Shown piece by piece: positions 60,967 to 64,000 of a stretch of DNA of 64,000 bases (positions are counted from its first letter, which is position 1; every line of letters starts with the position of its first letter). The position numbers and the translations under genes are program-made. The stretch is from the NCBI GenBank assembly GCA_948099385.1, contig CANUEZ040000104.1, positions 561,001-625,000 on the forward strand, read 5' to 3'. This DNA is from Fasciola hepatica. Its lineage: Eukaryota; Platyhelminthes; Trematoda; Plagiorchiida; Fasciolidae. The notes under the pieces were generated by a model, which searched no databases, was not told where the DNA came from, and saw nothing but the letters and a program-made list of their open reading frames with translations.

Positions 60967-61236
60967 TGGCTCTCAACGGTTTGTTGAACATCTACACTAC
61001 ATGATATAGCACCCTTCCGTCACTGGCTTTTGAACGGTAACAACCCGCTTCCCACACAGCGATCGACTCCTATGATGGATGACTTCTCTGTAGGGGCCTA
61101 AGTACAACGAAGGCATTCCGTTATGAACAACCTACAGAGCTTGGTTACTATTTGCAAATGAGTGGTAGGAGATTAGATTTGTATATAATATGATTCATCA
61201 TGCAGCTTGAACGCTCAACTCGCCATTGAAAACCAT

Positions 61237-61291
61237 GGAAGCACTGTACAGCTGTTTCATCCTTGTTGGGAATCATCAGCAGTGCACATCC
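61237..61291 (-). ncRNA. Type I hammerhead ribozyme, copy 2
   Basis: Same sequence and fold as copy 1, 401 bases further on. Confidence 0.85.
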
Positions 61292-61294
61292 ACC

Positions 61295-61367
61295 GAGCCC
61301 CCACGGGGACTCGAACCCGGGGTGAACGATTGTGAATCGAACACCTTAACCACAAGGCTATCCGGGC
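61295..61367 (-). promoter_or_regulatory. tRNA-derived Pol III promoter, unit 2
   Basis: Copy of the element at 60894-60966. Confidence 0.75.
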
Positions 61368-61637
61368 TGGCTCTCAACGGTTTGTTGAACATCTACACTA
61401 CATGATATAGCACCCTTCCGTCACTGGCTTTTGAACGGTAACAACCCGCTTCCCACACAGCGATCGACTCCTATGATGGATGACTTCTCTGTAGGGGCCT
61501 AAGTACAACGAAGGCATTCCGTTATGAACAACCTACAGAGCTTGGTTACTATTTGCAAATGAGTAGTAGGAGATTAGATTTGTATATAATATGATTCATC
61601 ATGCAGCTTGAACGCTCAACTCGCCATTGAAAACCAT

Positions 61638-61692
61638 GGAAGCACTGTACAGCTGTTTCATCCTTGTTGGGAATCATCAGCAGTGCACATCC
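61638..61692 (-). ncRNA. Type I hammerhead ribozyme, copy 3
   Basis: Same sequence and fold as copy 1, 802 bases further on. Confidence 0.85.
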
Positions 61693-61695
61693 ACC

Positions 61696-61768
61696 GAGCC
61701 CCCACGGGGACTCGAACCCGGGGTGAACGATTGTGAATCGAACACCTTAACCACAAGGCTATCCGGGC
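61696..61768 (-). promoter_or_regulatory. tRNA-derived Pol III promoter, unit 3
   Basis: Copy of the element at 60894-60966. Confidence 0.75.
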
Positions 61769-61851
61769 TGGCTCTCAACGGTTTGTTGAACATCTACACT
61801 ACATGATATAGCACCCTTCCGTCACTGGCTTTTGAACGGTAACAACCCGCT

Positions 61852-61985
61852 GACTCTGATTTGCTGGAGCTCCTCAACGAATGTCTCCACGAAGCCGTTC
61901 CGGGTTCCTTGTGAAGCCCGCCGAATGATCAGTTCCCGATTCTGGGATTGTACGTCAAACGGCAAATTGATGACTTTTTTTTGCA
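61852..61985 (-). CDS. Unidentified coding-like segment cut by the satellite
   Basis: The minus strand reads KKVINLPFDVQSQNRELIIR, then RASQGTRNGFVETFVEELQQ and IRVS, up to the exact base where satellite sequence begins. Composition and charge pattern look like real protein. There is no family match from memory. The A-run at its start could hide an acceptor. Confidence 0.35.
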
Positions 61986-62485
61986 CAGACATTATGGATG
62001 ATACTCGGTGCGCACGGAACCATTTTACACTGTTTTCAATACATAGTTTATTATTGCACTGGTATATCAGTGGGTTTCCTTAACGTTTAAATAATGAATC
62101 GACAATTTGTGTTGTTTACTCTTCCCTGAGCACGCAATGAATGGTCAAACTACGCGCTAAAGTTTGTTTGGTTAGCTGAGTCATTCTTGTTCATCGTGTA
62201 TATTAGGTTCTCTTGCATAATCTATTCAGGTATCCCACCACATTTTTGTGCAGGTGCACAAACCATTTTTGGTAGCTGATCGATTACAATAATGTGGCAT
62301 CTTCTATCGACACGACCAGTGCTTAGGCCGTGATAAATGACATCAAAACTGGAATGGAAACTTTTGACGAATTACTACGAGCAGCTTGTATAAATAAATG
62401 CTTATTAGCAATCGAGCCTAGGTGTGACTTCGCACAAACCCAAACTGTCATTTTTTCCGCCTGAACAGCATGATTATAATTCGAT

Positions 62486-62522
<37 letters not shown>
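62486..62522. repeat. (CA)n microsatellite
   Basis: About 18 CA units in the spacer of the inverted repeat. Confidence 0.97.
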
Positions 62523-62524
<2 letters not shown>

Positions 62525-62641
62525 ACTTTTCACGTGATAATTGCAAAACAGGTGATTAGCACATTTAGTTTTGCATTACTGTCACTCAAGTTTGTTTTTT
62601 CAGATCCATCAAGGTATCAAAGCAACTACTTTGATTGTGTT

Positions 62642-62876
62642 TTAAGATAACAAAGTGTCGCGCAATGCAAATCGGTGGTCAGTGATCCAATTAGCCACAA
62701 CACTAGTCTGTTTGTCGTCTTTTTCCACCATGACAACCAAGGGCATGATAGCTGGAGAGGTCAGTGCCTGCTTACTGGCTAGGCCATCGATCGGCTCCCG
62801 ATCAATCATTCCTGTGAGAAGTATGGAACGATGCGCAAGATCAGAGATCGCATTTCGGGCGCTAACGACAACAGTG
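62642..62876 (-). CDS. Unidentified coding-like exon, complete copy
   Basis: It follows a C-rich tract ending CCCCAAG on the minus strand. It reads VVVSARNAISDLAHRSILLT, GMIDREPIDGLASKQALTSP, AIMPLVVMVEKDDKQTSVVA and NWITDHRFALRDTLLS to a TAA. The opposite strand is also open over 126 codons, but its serine/arginine-rich composition looks like a shadow. The inverted-repeat arm covers only 62702-62876, so the copy at 60577-60751 is cut within the frame. Confidence 0.4.
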
Positions 62877-63123
62877 CTTGGGGGTGGGGGGGGGGGGAAA
62901 GAGGTAAATGTGTTGGATTCCACACCAGCTAGAAAAAAATTTCAGTCAGCCAGTTGCATAACATTTCTGGTCAGTTGTAATGCAATGCCGACTGAAAACA
63001 GAAGTGATACGGTCATAAAATTTTGTTGGTATTAACTTAATCCTGTTCTAAGCACAAGACTGGTCGGTTTGTGGAATGATTCGTTCACTGCAGCTCACCA
63101 AATGAAGCACGAACTTCAGTTGA

Positions 63124-63410
63124 ATTGTAATCTATCGGCCCGAGAGAGTACACTTGCTACATTCATATCAAAATTTTCCAATAGATAACAAATCCAATCT
63201 TGACAACCAATGGTGGTATCGATATAATTTGAGAGAACCGTACAATAATAGCGAACATTATCAAATGTACTTCTCTGAAGTTGAAGTGGAAAACGGCGGA
63301 CAAAGAACGCCCTGGAGAAGTTGCCGAAGATAACACAGGATGCTAAATCAAAATCAGGTGACGAACGTTACACACATGAAAACATCAAAAACATATGGAC
63401 ACTGGCTTAG
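63124..63410 (+). CDS. Unidentified coding-like region, possible frameshift
   Basis: Frame 63124-63333 reads IYRPERVHLLHSYQNFPIDN, KSNLDNQWWYRYNLREPYNN and SEHYQMYFSEVEVENG. An overlapping frame 63285-63410 reads KRRTKNALEKLPKITQDAKS, KSGDERYTHENIKNIWTLA. Each looks protein-like where the other fades, suggesting one coding stretch with a frame change near 63290. The copy is at 60044-60330 on the minus strand. Confidence 0.35.
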
Positions 63411-63585
63411 TGCGACCCGTATTCTCTCGACTACAGAATAAGTGTACTTCGGGTATCCGCCTGAAATTGAAGAATCAATCACATGGAGTTATTGACTAGT
63501 GGTCTGTATCGGTATTCACTGACATCTCGAATTTCTGCTTACTGAGTGGAACATCTGCTAAAAATGGATGTCATGGCACCGTTAG

Positions 63586-63693
63586 GATGATGTAATTGAT
63601 GATAGTCATTATTCCAGTTATGCTTCTGATGAGGATTTGGGTGACGATTTGGATGAAGCTGATGTTAAACCTTCGAAACATGACCACGACTAG
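63586..63693 (+). CDS. Unidentified acidic C-terminal exon
   Basis: After a GTTAG acceptor it reads DDVIDDSHYSSYASDEDLGD then DLDEADVKPSKHDHD and a TAG. The strongly acidic tail resembles the ends of several nuclear proteins (for instance the RPC7-type Pol III subunit), but this is only a resemblance. It may be the end of the gene whose earlier part is at 63124-63410. Its copy on the minus strand is 59761-59868. Confidence 0.35.
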   Translation, partial: DDVIDDSHYSSYASDEDLGDDLDEADVKPSKHDHD

Positions 63694-64000
63694 ACTCCGT
63701 CTGTAAAATTGGTTTAGCAGTTATCGCTAAGTTCTTTCAACACACGGGTGGTAAACTGCACTGTTAGACTCACGTGAATCTGGTGCTGCATTGATGAGAT
63801 ACTGTGAGGATTAAGTAGCTGTCATACGTGATGTGGCCAAGTACAGCTTCGTAGCCACGTACGCGGATGTGCCTCAACCAATCAGGATCACAGCGGACAC
63901 GTCCGACAAAAGCTCCTTGTGATTGGTCATCTTCGAGTCTACCAATTACCTTCTATGATTTAACATAATAATACAAACCCGTTCTGCAATACAACGAACG

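Larger units (their letters stand above)
60752..61851 (-). repeat. 401-bp tandem satellite with tRNA-like and hammerhead modules (2.74 copies)
   Basis: Units start at 60752, 61152 or 61153 and 61553, period exactly 401, nearly identical; the third is cut at 61851. On the minus strand each unit has a tRNA-like Pol III promoter followed by a hammerhead ribozyme about 5 bases further on. Tandem repeats with Pol III boxes and self-cleaving hammerheads are known from schistosome satellite DNA (SM-alpha type, about 335 bp units). Transcription through several units and self-cleavage would release unit-length RNA. This is a likely homologous or analogous family. Confidence 0.9.
62702..64000 (-). repeat. 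Right arm of near-perfect inverted repeat (runs off the window)
   Basis: Pairs base for base with 59454-60751. Matching continues to the last base of the window, so the true arm is longer on the right than can be seen. Its inner end at 62702 lies within a longer coding-like frame, so this arm looks like the original and the left arm the copy. Confidence 0.93.

Noticed and set aside
60752..61851. CRISPR-like array
   Set aside because: Repeats are 401 bp with no unique spacers, and the setting is eukaryotic.
62655..63035. 126-codon plus-strand frame MSRNANRWSVIQ... as a gene
   Set aside because: It overlaps a better-composed minus-strand frame, runs through a poly-G tract, and is rich in serine, arginine and cysteine as antisense shadows are.

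Overview
The window looks like nuclear DNA of a parasitic flatworm, most likely a digenean trematode. It has one multi-exon gene with kilobase-scale GT-AG introns, many decayed APE-type non-LTR retrotransposons (RTE-like), two kinds of Penelope-like reverse transcriptase, long (TA)n runs, and a tandem repeat whose unit pairs a tRNA-like Pol III promoter with a hammerhead ribozyme, an arrangement known from schistosome satellites. The species assignment is inference; no bacterial or viral gene organisation was seen.

Layout. 1-3648: no firm gene, mostly repeat-like and intronic or upstream sequence. 3649-32523 (+): ten consecutive exons of a TBC1D15/TBC1D17-type Rab GTPase-activating protein. 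Every exon joins in phase and together they encode about 502 residues, including the whole TBC domain with its arginine and glutamine fingers; the N-terminal Rab-binding region lies upstream of what I can place. The 13-kb second intron is packed with transposon debris: an RTE-like fragment on the minus strand at 4800-6060, RTE pieces at 6960-10299, and a Penelope fragment at 16373-16990. It also holds an antisense copy of the gene's own terminal exon and 3' flank.

That copy is one arm of a large inverted duplication: about 9816-16003 pairs with 30537-36724, roughly 6.2 kb per arm and about 98-99% alike by eye, with 14.5 kb between the arms. Exons 3-9 therefore sit between two long complementary segments. 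Both ends of the duplicated segment touch RTE sequence or a (TA)n run.

32524-59453: gene-poor. It holds the longest RTE copy (36235-40045, minus), a Penelope-like element flanked by inverted 258-bp repeats (41016-42276), a decayed relative of the hammerhead repeat (42330-42670), RTE fragments at 44985, 47085 and 54350, a second small inverted-repeat pair (46805/48690), microsatellites, and a few unidentified coding-like stretches.

59454-64000: a second, almost perfect inverted repeat (1.3 kb or more per arm, running off the window) encloses 2.74 copies of the 401-bp hammerhead/tRNA satellite and some unidentified coding-like segments. This is the most unusual part of the window, together with the self-antisense terminal exon. 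Either inverted structure could be real biology or an assembly artefact, and long reads across the junctions would decide.
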